A stretch of DNA of 64,000 nt from Flavobacteriales bacterium (GCA_020635875.1 JACJYY010000006.1:248001-312000), one strand, 5' to 3'. Counted from the first letter of the stretch, positions 1 to 8,884 are shown. Program-made: numbers and translations. Notes: generated from the sequence alone by a model not told the origin.

Positions 1-711
1 TTTATTACGCATCCTCTATTAGATGCGCATACTACTTGGGGTACGCAATTGTTTTGGCCGCTGGATTTACGTTTGGCTTACAAAAACATCTTTGTCATTG
101 ACCCGCTTTATACCCTCCCTTTTCTGACCTTTTTGATTTTGGCTATGCGCCAAAAAAGAACATCCAGTAAAAGACGTCGATTGAATAATCTAGGTTTGAT
201 TGTAAGTAGTGGATATATGATTCTGACTATTTTATTCAAAGGGATTGTTTACCATCAATTCAAAGACGCACTTACAGAGCAGAATATTTCGCACAAAGAC
301 ATTCAAACCAAGCCTACTCCTTTGAACTCCATATTATGGGCAGCAAATGTAGAAACAGAAGACTCTTTTTTGATTGGCTACAGTTCTATCTTAAATAATA
401 TTCCGATTGAATTCTTGGAATATCCTAAAAATCATCATCTACTTGGGGGTTTATCTGACCATCCGAAAGTCCAACGTATGATTGCCATTTCTCAGGGTTG
501 GTATACGATTACCAAAAATGAAGAGGGATTATTCTTTAATGATTTGCGTTTTGGTACCATGGGAATAAAAGAAGGAGCGAATACCTTTGTTTTCAGATAT
601 AAAATTGAAACTGATGGAAAAGGAATTCTAACATTCACAGAACAACCCAAAGCCCCTGAAGACGGCAAGAAATTACTCGCCGAATTGTGGGATGGGATAA
701 TTGGGAATTGA
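1..711 (+). CDS. Membrane-bound metal-dependent hydrolase (YdjM/DUF457-like), 5' end outside window
   Basis: The reading frame is open from base 1, so the gene starts before the window and only its last 236 codons are visible. The first visible residues read FITHPLLDAHTTWG, a His-Pro...Asp pattern like the metal-binding motif of the YdjM/DUF457 family of integral-membrane hydrolases, whose substrate is generally unknown. One hydrophobic segment around visible residues 30-50 and another around 65-80 look membrane-spanning. The rest (about residues 100-236) is a soluble domain. It ends inside the predicted promoter of the next gene. The family call is by motif and topology and is moderately sure; no substrate is claimed. 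Confidence 0.7.
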   Translation, partial: FITHPLLDAHTTWGTQLFWPLDLRLAYKNIFVIDPLYTLPFLTFLILAMRQKRTSSKRRRLNNLGLIVSSGYMILTILFKGIVYHQFKDALTEQNISHKDIQTKPTPLNSILWAANVETEDSFLIGYSSILNNIPIEFLEYPKNHHLLGGLSDHPKVQRMIAISQGWYTITKNEEGLFFNDLRFGTMGIKEGANTFVFRYKIETDGKGILTFTEQPKAPEDGKKLLAELWDGIIGN

Positions 712-728
712 TTTTTACCGTACCTTTG
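701..728 (+). promoter_or_regulatory. Bacteroidota-type promoter of ygiQ
   Basis: TTGGG at 701-705 and TACCTTTG at 721-728 match the -33/-7 consensus (TTTG ... TAnnTTTG) with about 17 nt between them. The first good ATG follows six bases later (734), so the transcript would have almost no leader. The site lies in the end of the upstream coding region. Confidence 0.55.
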
Positions 729-733
729 CACAC

Positions 734-2686
734 ATGCAAAACAACAAACTTTCAGACTGGTTACCAACGACTAACAAAGAAGTAAAAATCCGAGGTTGGG
801 AAGAGCTAGACGTAATCCTATTCAGTGGTGACGCCTATGTGGATCATCCTTCTTTTGGACCTGCGGTGATTGGACGTATTCTGGAAAGTTATGGATTACG
901 TGTGGCAATCGTGCCACAACCCAATGTAAATGATGATTTACAAGACTTTACCAAATTAGGAACACCACGATTATTTTTTGGAGTTACTGGTGGCTGTATG
1001 GATCCTATGGTCAGCAATTATACAGCAAGTAAAAAACGTCGGGATAAAGATGCCTATACACCTAATGGAGATATCGGTTTTCGTCCTGATTATGCTACAA
1101 CGGTATATGCCAATATTCTTAAGGATAAATTCCCAGATGTACCCGTATTAATTGGTGGTATTGAGGCTTCTTTGCGTCGTGTAACACATTACGATTATTG
1201 GAGCGACAAACTCATGCCTAGTATTTTGGAAACATCCAAAGCCGACATGTTAGTCTATGGTATGGGAGAGCAACCTTTACGTGAAGTGGTTAAGCTATTG
1301 CAAAAGGGAGTACCTTTTTCTAGTTTGAAAACCATACAACAAACTGCTTTTTTGGTAAACCAAAACGAGGCTATTCCTAAAAACAAAAATTGGGAAGATG
1401 TAGAAATTAATTCCCACGAAGTATGTCTTAATGACAAGAAAAAATACGCTTCTAACTTTAAAGTTATCGAACAAGAATCCAATAAGCTATACGCACGTCG
1501 GATTTTTCAAAAAATAAAAGACAAAACACTAGTCATCAACCCACCTTATCCTACTATGACGGAAGAGGAAATTGATGCGTCTTTTGATTTGCCTTATACT
1601 CGATTACCTCATCCTAAATATGATAAACGAGGGCCAATTCCAGCCTTTGAGATGATTAAGAACTCAATTAATATTCATCGGGGTTGTTTTGGAGGGTGTA
1701 GCTTTTGTACCATCTCAGCGCATCAAGGTAAATTCATTGCCAGTCGTAGCGAAGCATCTATTTTACGAGAAGTAGATAAAGTCGCAAATATGCCAGACTT
1801 TAAAGGGTATTTATCAGATATTGGTGGACCTTCGGCAAACATGTATAAGATGAAGGGTAAAATTCAATCCATTTGTGATAAATGCGTAGCTCCATCTTGT
1901 ATATCTCCTGTGATTTGTAGTAATCTGGACACCTCTCACAAACCGTTGACTGAACTGTACAAAGCCGTTGACAGGCACCCTAAAATCAAAAAATCATTCA
2001 TCGGAAGTGGAATCAGACATGATATGTTAGTGCCTGAGTTCAATAAGAACGCTGACGCCAAAGAATTGGACGATTACACAGAAGAGGTAATGACCAATCA
2101 TATTTCTGGACGATTAAAAGTCGCTCCAGAACACACCTCTGATCCTGTCTTGAAATTAATGCGTAAGCCATCGTTCAAGTATTTTCATTTATTCAAAAAA
2201 CGTTTTGACCGAATCAATCTCAAAAAGAAGTTAAAACTCCAGTTGATCCCTTATTTTATCTCTAATCATCCCGCGTGCGAAATGGAAGACATGGCGAATC
2301 TGGCGGCAGAGACTAAAGACATGGGATTCCAACTGGAACAAGTACAAGGTTTTACCCCAACTCCAATGACGGTTGCCACTGTAATCTATTATAGCGGTTA
2401 TCACCCCTATACCTTAGAAAAGGTCAAAACTCCAAAAACTAAAAAGGAAAAAGACGACCAACACCGTTTCTTCTTTTGGTACAAAAAAGAAAATGTAGAA
2501 TGGATTAGAAACATCCTTAACAAAGTAGGGCGCAAAGATCTAGTCGAAGCCTTAGTGCCTATGAAAGAAGATAAAAAGTGGACAAGCATCAAACCGAATA
2601 AAGTCAAAAACACTTTTGACGATGCTATTCCTGCCAAACATTCGAAGAAAAGGAATAAACCCAAATCGAAGAAAAAGAGACGGTAA
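734..2686 (+). CDS. ygiQ: YgiQ family radical SAM protein
   Basis: A 650-residue protein of the YgiQ (UPF0313) family, radical SAM enzymes that bind a 4Fe-4S cluster; the reaction is not established. The cluster motif CxxxCxxC is seen at Cys318, Cys322 and Cys325 (counted from the ATG at 734). The N-terminal domain has the family stretch GDAYVDHPSFG, and the C-terminal tail is Lys/Arg-rich, as is common in this family. An upstream in-frame start at 701 overlaps the promoter, so 734 is preferred. No partner gene is apparent: the upstream gene is a membrane hydrolase and the downstream genes run the other way. Family assignment is firm; function is unknown. Confidence 0.93.
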   Translation: MQNNKLSDWLPTTNKEVKIRGWEELDVILFSGDAYVDHPSFGPAVIGRILESYGLRVAIVPQPNVNDDLQDFTKLGTPRLFFGVTGGCMDPMVSNYTASKKRRDKDAYTPNGDIGFRPDYATTVYANILKDKFPDVPVLIGGIEASLRRVTHYDYWSDKLMPSILETSKADMLVYGMGEQPLREVVKLLQKGVPFSSLKTIQQTAFLVNQNEAIPKNKNWEDVEINSHEVCLNDKKKYASNFKVIEQESNKLYARRIFQKIKDKTLVINPPYPTMTEEEIDASFDLPYTRLPHPKYDKRGPIPAFEMIKNSINIHRGCFGGCSFCTISAHQGKFIASRSEASILREVDKVANMPDFKGYLSDIGGPSANMYKMKGKIQSICDKCVAPSCISPVICSNLDTSHKPLTELYKAVDRHPKIKKSFIGSGIRHDMLVPEFNKNADAKELDDYTEEVMTNHISGRLKVAPEHTSDPVLKLMRKPSFKYFHLFKKRFDRINLKKKLKLQLIPYFISNHPACEMEDMANLAAETKDMGFQLEQVQGFTPTPMTVATVIYYSGYHPYTLEKVKTPKTKKEKDDQHRFFFWYKKENVEWIRNILNKVGRKDLVEALVPMKEDKKWTSIKPNKVKNTFDDAIPAKHSKKRNKPKSKKKRR

Positions 2687-2689
2687 TTT

Positions 2690-2956
2690 TTAAGGAAAAA
2701 CTTTATAAATATCCTCTCTCTTCAAAAACCGAGCTAACTCCACCTGTCCATTCTCTTTGAACATTCCCAATCGATAATTACCTATTTTTATTCGATAAGC
2801 AATTGAGTAACCACTCATCTTTTTAATGTCTTTTATCTCATCAAGACTATCAACTTGCTGCAAATCAATTAGTAATTGTTCAATTTTACGGGCTATTTTG
2901 GGATCTTTTATTTTTTTAATATCCTTAAGAAAGCTTCTTAAAAAAACTACTTTCAT
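2690..2956 (-). CDS. RelE/ParE family toxin of a type II toxin-antitoxin pair
   Basis: An 88-residue protein with the RelE/ParE toxin layout: N-terminal MKVVFLRSFLKDIKKI, a helical pair, then the strand-rich end with YRIKIGNYRLG and FLKREDIYKVFP. Members are usually ribosome-dependent mRNA endonucleases or gyrase poisons; which applies here cannot be read from sequence. It overlaps the antitoxin gene by 4 nt (2953-2956), the usual sign of translational coupling. It stops 4 nt from the end of ygiQ, which converges on it. The family call is good; the target is unknown. Confidence 0.85.
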   Translation of the reverse strand: MKVVFLRSFLKDIKKIKDPKIARKIEQLLIDLQQVDSLDEIKDIKKMSGYSIAYRIKIGNYRLGMFKENGQVELARFLKREDIYKVFP

Positions 2957-3210
2957 TGAATAGATTTTAAAACATTCATCACCTCCTGTTCATCAACAAT
3001 ATCTGTTCTGTCTGTCTGTTGCATCAACAAAAGAAGTCCTAAATCTTCTTTTTCCTCTTTGGACAAAGCATTGAATCGCTCCTTTTCTTTTTGTTCTACA
3101 AAAAATGAAATTGCTTTTTCCATAAGTGATTTAACACTCATATTTTCAAACGCTGAAATTATTTTGAGTTTAGTCAAAAGAACCTCATCAATATCAATAT
3201 TCTTTCTCAT
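2953..3210 (-). CDS. Antitoxin of the RelE/ParE-type pair
   Basis: An 85-residue, highly charged protein lying upstream of and overlapping the toxin gene. The N-terminal part (MRKNIDIDEVLLTKLKIISAF) resembles a short ribbon-helix-helix DNA-binding domain, and the acidic C-terminal part would wrap the toxin. The longer start at 3228 is rejected because it sits on the predicted -7 box (3228-3235); ATG 3210 is used. By analogy the pair would repress its own promoter; that is inference. The antitoxin is called mainly from gene order and shape. Confidence 0.75.
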   Translation of the reverse strand: MRKNIDIDEVLLTKLKIISAFENMSVKSLMEKAISFFVEQKEKERFNALSKEEKEDLGLLLLMQQTDRTDIVDEQEVMNVLKSIQ

Positions 3211-3227
3211 AAAAAATATATTTATCA

Positions 3228-3235
3228 CAAATATA
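3228..3235 (-). promoter_or_regulatory. -7 box of the toxin-antitoxin operon
   Basis: On the minus strand these bases read TATATTTG, matching TAnnTTTG, 18 nt before ATG 3210. No clear -33 TTTG was found. Confidence 0.45.
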
Positions 3236-3360
3236 CATAATATACATTTAGAACATAATACACATTATACCCAAAAATGAAAATGGCTGCTTATACTATG
3301 GATGATTTTTTCAATTTAAAAAACCCGTCTTGAGAATAAAACGATTAGAATAACAAAAGA

Positions 3361-3535
3361 AAAAAACGTCCATTGAGCAAGAAGCGTAAATAAAATTTGA
3401 ATTTTGAAGCGTCCAAAAGAAATGTTGTCCGAGCTTTAGCGAGTTCATTTCTTTTAGCGCAAAAAGAGAATTTTTAGCGGAGTGCTCAAAGGACTAGCGC
3501 TTTTTGTTACTTTTTGCCGCAATGGGAAAAAGTAA
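3361..3535 (+). repeat. Structured intergenic repeat, copy A of four
   Basis: A ~170-nt dispersed element also found at 5141-5308, 13504-13670 and 15236-15405, all in the same orientation. It carries two hairpins. Hairpin 1 has AAAAGAAATG (3415-3424) pairing perfectly with CATTTCTTTT (3446-3455). Hairpin 2 has TTACTTTTT (3507-3515) pairing with AAAAAGTAA (3527-3535). The shared core includes an ACGTCC start, GCGT, TTTTTAG and GGACTAG. It fills most of the gap between the TA pair and the pirin gene. The other bases of this gap (3236-3360 and 3536-3601) show nothing recognisable. Confidence 0.8.
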
Positions 3536-3601
3536 ATACAATCCCTATTTCACTATAAAAAATACTTACTACTCCCTCAAAAAATCATAAAATGAAAGTC
3601 T

Positions 3602-3609
3602 TATTTTTG
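3602..3609 (+). promoter_or_regulatory. -7 box of the pirin gene
   Basis: TATTTTTG matches TAnnTTTG, 17 nt upstream of ATG 3627. No convincing -33 element is seen. Confidence 0.4.
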
Positions 3610-3626
3610 AGTAAATCATTTGACAA

Positions 3627-4733
3627 ATGAAACGCAGTCATTTCATAAAAACCATTTCATTTTCAACAATCGGAATGCTAGTTTCCTCAAAACTAGGTTT
3701 CACAAAAACAACTACTATGAAAGATTCAATACAAAAAATACGCCCGTTAGGCTTCCCATGGCAAACACAAGATCCATTTTTATTCTGTGCTTATCACAGA
3801 GATGAATACCCAACAGGAAACGGAACTATGGGACCTCATCCTGAACATTTAAACGGAAGAAACATCGGTAACGATTTCACGATTAAAGACGGTTGGAGAA
3901 TGTATCACGGAAGTACTATTCCTGGTTTTCCGTATCATCCGCACCGAGGTTTTGAAACGATTACCATCAATAAAGAAGGAGTAGTAGACCACTCCGATTC
4001 ATTGGGTGCAGCTGGACGATTTATGGCTGGCGATGTACAATGGATGACGGCAGGAAAAGGCGTACAGCACTCAGAAATGTTTCCATTGATTCATGAAGAC
4101 AAAGACAATACCTTGGAGATATTTCAAATTTGGTTGAATTTACCCAAAACTTCTAAAATGGTTGAGCCACATTTTAAGATGTTATGGAAAGAAGACATCC
4201 CTATCATCCATCATAAAGACGACAATAACAAAACCACAACTATTCAATTAGTAGCTGGTAAAATCAATGAGACAAAAGCTTTGGGTTCTACTCCGGATTC
4301 CTGGGCTGCAGACCCTAATCATGCTGTGGGAGTATACACTGTAAAAATGGAAGCTGGAGCCAAATGGGTTTTACCAAAAACCAAATCTGAAGCTACTCGT
4401 TCTGTGTATTTTTACAAAGGAGACACCGTTGAACTGGACGGCACAACAGTCAAAGTAGATCATATGATTGAACTGGAAGCAGGTGCTCCGATCAACTTTA
4501 ACAATGGAGATACAGCTTCTTATTTTCTAATCCTTGAAGGTGTACCCATCGGAGAACCTGTTGCTAAATACGGTCCATTTGTGATGAACACCTACGAAGA
4601 AATCCAAGAAGCCATGGACGATTACCAAGAAACCCAATTTGGAGGCTGGCCTTGGAAGAAACGCGAAGTCGCTCATCCCAAAGAGAAAGGAAGATTTGCG
4701 CTGCACGCTGATGGAAGAGAGGAGGTTAAATAG
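3627..4733 (+). CDS. Pirin family protein with N-terminal signal-like extension
   Basis: A 368-residue bicupin of the pirin family. The metal-site motifs are present: HPHRGFE (His104, His106) and HSE (His148, Glu150), which by analogy with pirins bind iron; some bacterial pirins act as quercetin dioxygenases. Residues 1-30 form an extra N-terminal stretch (MKRSHFIKTISFS, then a hydrophobic run) that looks like an export signal, unlike cytosolic pirins; the core starts near Met31. The C-terminal pirin domain covers about residues 200-310. It stands alone between two repeat-rich accessory segments. Family firm; substrate and location inferred. Confidence 0.88.
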   Translation: MKRSHFIKTISFSTIGMLVSSKLGFTKTTTMKDSIQKIRPLGFPWQTQDPFLFCAYHRDEYPTGNGTMGPHPEHLNGRNIGNDFTIKDGWRMYHGSTIPGFPYHPHRGFETITINKEGVVDHSDSLGAAGRFMAGDVQWMTAGKGVQHSEMFPLIHEDKDNTLEIFQIWLNLPKTSKMVEPHFKMLWKEDIPIIHHKDDNNKTTTIQLVAGKINETKALGSTPDSWAADPNHAVGVYTVKMEAGAKWVLPKTKSEATRSVYFYKGDTVELDGTTVKVDHMIELEAGAPINFNNGDTASYFLILEGVPIGEPVAKYGPFVMNTYEEIQEAMDDYQETQFGGWPWKKREVAHPKEKGRFALHADGREEVK

Positions 4734-4761
4734 TATGCTTTTTTAGCATATATTTGAATTA

Positions 4762-4827
4762 ATGAAAAACTTATATATTATATCAGGTTGTAACGGTGCA
4801 GGAAAAAAATTAGATGAAAGAAAATAG
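4762..4827 (+). pseudogene. N-terminal remnant of a zeta-type toxin / P-loop ATPase
   Basis: A 21-codon frame beginning MKNLYIISGCNGAGK and then running into a stop. The SGCNGAGK stretch is the Walker A loop found at the very N-terminus of zeta-like kinases in Bacteroidota, where it should continue with Thr-Thr and about 170 more residues. Here it is cut right after the Lys. Its last 14 bases overlap the start of the next small gene, so the junction looks like a deletion or recombination point. Identification rests on a short motif. Confidence 0.55.
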
Positions 4828-4996
4828 TTTGGAAGAAAAAAGAGACAAAATAGTTAGAGGGCTAGAAGCTACTTACGCTAAACTCGTTGAGTTTAAAAAA
4901 AGTAAAAAATCTCCTCTAATTGTATCTAAAGATGGTAAAGTAATTCAAATCAACCCAGAAGCCGCTGAACCAACAACCACATATAATAGAGGATAA
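4814..4996 (+). CDS. Putative orphan antitoxin of a zeta-type toxin system
   Basis: A 60-residue charged protein (KRDKIVRGLEATYAKLVEFK, then SPLIVSKDGKVIQINPE). Small proteins of this shape are commonly encoded just before zeta-like toxins in Bacteroidota and are thought to be the antitoxin; this is recalled family knowledge and was not checked. Here the toxin that should follow is missing. After the stop there is only a short stretch repeating the bases ATCAGGTTGTAA, which also occur in the toxin remnant upstream. The gene therefore seems left over from a damaged, perhaps once tandem, module. Confidence 0.5.
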   Translation: MKENSLEEKRDKIVRGLEATYAKLVEFKKSKKSPLIVSKDGKVIQINPEAAEPTTTYNRG

Positions 4997-5140
4997 AACC
5001 TACCCCGATTATTGTTATTAGTTATAAAACTATCAGGTTGTAAACTCATATGTTTACACATTAATAAATTTGTAATCCTATAGGTTTACATAAAAGAGAA
5101 AAAACGTCCATTAAGAATGACGCGTGAAAAAAAAGAGAAA

Positions 5141-5308
5141 AAAATGTCCTTTGTGCATGGAACGTTAAGAAAATTCTTTTCTGTAACGTCCAAAAGAAAA
5201 GTTGTTTGAACGCAGTGAGTTCTTTTCTTTTAGTGGAGGAAAATAATTTTTAGTGAAAGGCACTCTGGACTAGACTTTTTGGTTCTTTTTTGGCAATGAA
5301 AAAAGAAC
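5141..5308 (+). repeat. Structured intergenic repeat, copy B of four
   Basis: Same family as copy A. Hairpin 1 is AAAAGAAAAG (5192-5201) with CTTTTCTTTT (5222-5231); relative to the other copies one T:A pair has become A:T, so pairing is kept. Hairpin 2 is GTTCTTTTTT (5282-5291) with AAAAAAGAAC (5299-5308), loop GGCAATG. A partial extra copy of the 5' end lies at 5103-5130. Hairpin 2 ends 15 bases from the thiF stop and could serve as that operon's terminator. The rest of the gap 4997-5322 shows only the 12-base repeat near 5031. Confidence 0.8.
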
Positions 5309-5322
5309 TACAAAACTTCTTA

Positions 5323-6375
5323 TTAACCACTAACCCCATCAACCAAATTAACAAAAACCCCATCACTAAACTCCTCTTCCAAAATTTCAATAGCCCTAGC
5401 ACTCCTAACCCCAGTCTGACAATACACCACAAGCGGTTTATCTAAACTGACCTCATCAATACGAGCCAATAACTCATTAAGAGGAATATTAATTCCTCCA
5501 ATATTATGAGCTTCATGCTCTTCATAAGAACGCACATCTAGGAGGTTATATTTGTTACCAGAAGCCAACAACTCTTCATAGGTAATTTCTTGGCTAGGTA
5601 ATGTAATCCCACAAAAGAATTCGTAGTCTATGAGTTCTTTGATTTCTATGTCCTCGTTTTTAGAGAAATTAAGGATAAACTGTTGCATGCTCAAGGCATT
5701 ATAGGATAATAATTTGCCTTTTAATACAGTACCAATACCACAAATCAGCTTAATAACCTCATTGGCTTGTAAAGAACCAATAATCCCTGGCAAAACACCA
5801 ATAACACCAATCTCCGAACAATTAGGCACTTGACCCGGTTGTGGTGGGTTGGGATAGAGACAACGATAAGTAGGGGATCCCTCGTAATTAAACACCGACA
5901 CCTGTCCTTCAAATTTGAAAATCGAACCAAAAACTAAGGGTTTATTGGTCAAAACCGAAGCATCATTCACTAAATAACGTGTCGCAAAATTATCACTCCC
6001 ATCCACGATAATATCGTACTGAGCAAACAAATCTAGCGCATTCTCCTTAGTTAGTTTGGCAACATAAGGAGTAACAGTAATGTATGGATTAATCGCTTGC
6101 AAACGTTTCGCAGCTTGTTCGGCTTTGGGCAAACCGATATCCTCATGAGTATATAAAATCTGACGTTGTAAGTTGGTTTGATCAACAGTATCATCGTCAA
6201 TCACGCCGATTGTTCCTACACCAGCAGCCGCAATATATTGTAGAATCGGACAACCCAAACCTCCTGCACCAATCACTAAAACTTTGGCTTCTTTGAGTTT
6301 TTGTTGACCTTCTACTCCTACTTCATCTAAGATGAGATGACGGCTGTATTGTTTTTGTTCTTCTTTGCTAAACAT
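5323..6375 (-). CDS. thiF: ThiF/MoeB/HesA-family adenylyltransferase with C-terminal rhodanese domain
   Basis: A 350-residue E1-like enzyme that would adenylate the C-terminal glycine of ThiS for sulfur transfer. The nucleotide-binding GAGGLG loop is at residues 36-41 and the expected catalytic Cys is Cys186 (PNCSEIG). Residues 265-350 are a rhodanese domain with active-site loop CQTGVRS (Cys319), so activation and sulfur delivery may be joined in one chain. The two CxxC zinc pairs of MoeB are incomplete (TYRC, EFFC). It is the last gene of the thi operon, 2 nt after thiH. A MoeB role in molybdopterin synthesis is possible, but context favours thiamine. Confidence 0.88.
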   Translation of the reverse strand: MFSKEEQKQYSRHLILDEVGVEGQQKLKEAKVLVIGAGGLGCPILQYIAAAGVGTIGVIDDDTVDQTNLQRQILYTHEDIGLPKAEQAAKRLQAINPYITVTPYVAKLTKENALDLFAQYDIIVDGSDNFATRYLVNDASVLTNKPLVFGSIFKFEGQVSVFNYEGSPTYRCLYPNPPQPGQVPNCSEIGVIGVLPGIIGSLQANEVIKLICGIGTVLKGKLLSYNALSMQQFILNFSKNEDIEIKELIDYEFFCGITLPSQEITYEELLASGNKYNLLDVRSYEEHEAHNIGGINIPLNELLARIDEVSLDKPLVVYCQTGVRSARAIEILEEEFSDGVFVNLVDGVSG

Positions 6376-6377
6376 AA

Positions 6378-7490
6378 TTAATAACTAAAGGCTTCCCAAT
6401 CTTTCCAAACCACTTCAAGACCTTCTCCTTTGACCATAGCCACTACTTGTTCCGTAGGTCTATCATCGGAGATACTAAACTGCTCTAAAGTCTCAGGTTC
6501 TACCACATAACCACCAGGATTCGTCTTAGATTCTGCACTAATAGTGGTTGCTCCTAAATTCACGATATGCTTACGGAATATTTCACTCTCACGAGTAGAA
6601 ACAGAAAGCTCTAAATCTTCATCCAACAATCGAAAAGCACAAATCAATTGTACCAAATCCGCATCAGTCATTTCCACCTTTGGGTCTAACCCACCTGTAT
6701 GAGGTCTCAACCTAGGGAATGAAATCGAATACTTAGTCTTCCAATACGTTTTTTGTAAATACTTAAGATGCAAAGCTGTAAAAAAACTATCCGCTCGCCA
6801 ATCTTCTAATCCAAACAGCGCTCCTAAACCAATCTTATGAATTCCTGCTCTACCCAATCGATCGGGAGTTTCTAAACGGTAATCAAAATTGGACTTTTTC
6901 CCCTTAGGATGATGCTTTTTGTATTCGTCTCTATGATAAGTTTCTTGGTAAACCAAAACAGCATACAAACCTTCGGTAATTAATTCTTCATATTCCTCTT
7001 GATCCAAAGGTTGTACTTCTATAGAAATATTGGCAAACTGATCTTTAATCAGCTTAATCGCATTCTTGATATAATCCACACCAACCGTTTTGTTGGCCTC
7101 TCCTGTTACTAATAAGATATGATTGAATCCCTTAGATTTGATGTATTCGACCTCTTTCAAAATCTCGGCATCGGTCAACGTACGACGTGGAATTTTGTTG
7201 GTCATACTGAACCCACAATAGGTGCAAATGTTCTGACATTCGTTACTCAAATACATCGGAGAATAGAGTTGTATAGTATTCCCAAAACGTTTTTTGGTCA
7301 AAGCTCTACTCTCCTGTGCCATTTGCTCCAAATACGGTTTAGCGGCAGGCGAAATCAAAGCTTTAAAATCCTCTAAAGTACGTTTAGACGATCTCAAAGC
7401 AGACAACACATCTTGCTCCGTTTTGGATAGGATACTCTTCAGCGTAACATCCCAATTGTGTAAATCAAATTCGTCTTTAAAGGTCTTCAT
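6378..7490 (-). CDS. thiH: 2-iminoacetate synthase ThiH
   Basis: A 370-residue radical SAM enzyme that cleaves tyrosine to give dehydroglycine (2-iminoacetate) for the thiazole ring. The cluster motif CxxxCxxC is at Cys85, Cys89 and Cys92 (CQNICTYC), followed by GFSMTNKIPRRTL, which is typical of ThiH. Length matches the family. The gene lies between thiG (11 nt upstream) and thiF. Its presence, and the absence here of a glycine oxidase gene, suggests the anaerobe-compatible route to the thiazole; that last point is inference from the operon alone. Confidence 0.95.
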   Translation of the reverse strand: MKTFKDEFDLHNWDVTLKSILSKTEQDVLSALRSSKRTLEDFKALISPAAKPYLEQMAQESRALTKKRFGNTIQLYSPMYLSNECQNICTYCGFSMTNKIPRRTLTDAEILKEVEYIKSKGFNHILLVTGEANKTVGVDYIKNAIKLIKDQFANISIEVQPLDQEEYEELITEGLYAVLVYQETYHRDEYKKHHPKGKKSNFDYRLETPDRLGRAGIHKIGLGALFGLEDWRADSFFTALHLKYLQKTYWKTKYSISFPRLRPHTGGLDPKVEMTDADLVQLICAFRLLDEDLELSVSTRESEIFRKHIVNLGATTISAESKTNPGGYVVEPETLEQFSISDDRPTEQVVAMVKGEGLEVVWKDWEAFSY

Positions 7491-7501
7491 ACGAAACTCT
7501 T

Positions 7502-8275
7502 TTATGATAAGAAACTCGTCAATGGACTACTCGCTTCGGCATGTTGTTTAATCGGCGCTAATTTGGCATTATAGGCCATACGTCCTGCTTCTACCGCTTG
7601 CTTAAAAGCAACGCCCATTTGCACTGGATTTTGGGAAACCGCAATGGCTGTATTTACCAAAACTGCATCGGCTCCTAATTCCATGGCATAGGCTGCATGT
7701 GATGGCGCGCCAATTCCCGCATCTACAATCACAGGTACATTGGATTGGTCAATAATAATTTCCAAAAACTCTAATGTCTTTAATCCTTTGTTACTTCCTA
7801 TGGGTGCACCCAAAGGCATTACACATTGCACGCCCACGTCTTCTAGACGTTTACACAAGACTGGGTCAGCATGAATGTACGGCATCACCACAAAACCTAA
7901 TTTCACCAATTCTTCAGCGGCTTTTAGGGTTTCGATTGGATCAGGCAACAAATATTTAGGGTCTGGATGGATTTCTAATTTCACCCAATTCGTTTGTAAA
8001 GCTTCGCGTGATAATTGCGCGGCAAAAACGGCTTCTTTCGCATCACGTACACCAGAAGTATTCGGCAATAAATTGATACGTGAATGTGTTAAATGTGTCA
8101 AGATATCGTCATCATTATTCTTTACATCCACACGCTTAAGCGCCACAGTAACCAATTCACTTTCGGAAGCTTCCAAAGCCTCTTGCATCAATTGCGAAGA
8201 ACTGAATTTACCAGTTCCTGTAAACAATCTTGAGCTGAACTCTTTGTCTGCAATTTTTAATATATCGTTTTTCAT
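7502..8275 (-). CDS. thiG: Thiazole synthase ThiG
   Basis: A 257-residue TIM-barrel enzyme that condenses deoxyxylulose phosphate, dehydroglycine and ThiS-thiocarboxylate into thiazole phosphate. The substrate-binding lysine is expected in the WVKLEI stretch (Lys99), and FTGTGKF near the N-terminus and VDAGIGAPSHA in the C-terminal half are family motifs. It follows thiE by 11 nt and precedes thiH by 11 nt, so it is certainly cotranscribed. Confidence 0.95.
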   Translation of the reverse strand: MKNDILKIADKEFSSRLFTGTGKFSSSQLMQEALEASESELVTVALKRVDVKNNDDDILTHLTHSRINLLPNTSGVRDAKEAVFAAQLSREALQTNWVKLEIHPDPKYLLPDPIETLKAAEELVKLGFVVMPYIHADPVLCKRLEDVGVQCVMPLGAPIGSNKGLKTLEFLEIIIDQSNVPVIVDAGIGAPSHAAYAMELGADAVLVNTAIAVSQNPVQMGVAFKQAVEAGRMAYNAKLAPIKQHAEASSPLTSFLS

Positions 8276-8286
8276 AATTCTAAATT

Positions 8287-8877
8287 TTAAGACAATACGC
8301 TTTCTTCCGTATGGGTCAATAGGGTAGAGACCGCAATCCCTGAAATTCCTGTAGCTTCAATAGCAGCAATGTCTTCTGCTTTGATTCCTCCAATCGCTAC
8401 AATGGGTGTATTATAGCCTTGTTCCTTAAGTTGGTTCATTATCTTTTGATACCCTTCTAATCCTAGAATTGGACTCAAATTACTTTTAGTCGTTGTGAAG
8501 CGGAAAGGCCCTAATCCCACATAATCTACCCCATCTTTGATGTGTTGTACACAATCCTCAAAGGTATTGGCTGTTCCACCAATAATCGCCTTAGACCCTA
8601 ATTGTGCTCTAGCTTCTGCTATTGGGGTGTCGCCCAAACCTAAATGCACACCAAAGGCTTTCGACTCCTTCGCCACATTCACATGATCATTGACCAAAAA
8701 CTTGGCATCGTATTGCTCACAAATGGCTTTGGCCTTTAAGGCAGCATCCAAGTAATCCAACTCTTCCACTTCCTTCAAGCGCAATTGCACCCAAGTTGCT
8801 CCCTTCTGGCAAGCCACTTCGATATTCGTCAAGTGCTCTTCAATCGTTTTACCTTGTGATATATAATATAATTTCAT
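8287..8877 (-). CDS. thiE: Thiamine phosphate synthase ThiE
   Basis: A 196-residue TIM-barrel enzyme that couples HMP pyrophosphate and thiazole phosphate to thiamine phosphate. Family motifs are WVQLRLKE near residue 30, the Asp-containing NDHVNVA, and the phosphate-binding GLGPFRFTTTKS. It lies 7 nt after thiD. This is the canonical ThiE of the operon; a second, more divergent ThiE/TenI-like protein is encoded upstream of thiD. Confidence 0.93.
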   Translation of the reverse strand: MKLYYISQGKTIEEHLTNIEVACQKGATWVQLRLKEVEELDYLDAALKAKAICEQYDAKFLVNDHVNVAKESKAFGVHLGLGDTPIAEARAQLGSKAIIGGTANTFEDCVQHIKDGVDYVGLGPFRFTTTKSNLSPILGLEGYQKIMNQLKEQGYNTPIVAIGGIKAEDIAAIEATGISGIAVSTLLTHTEESVLS

Positions 8878-8884
8878 AATTCTT

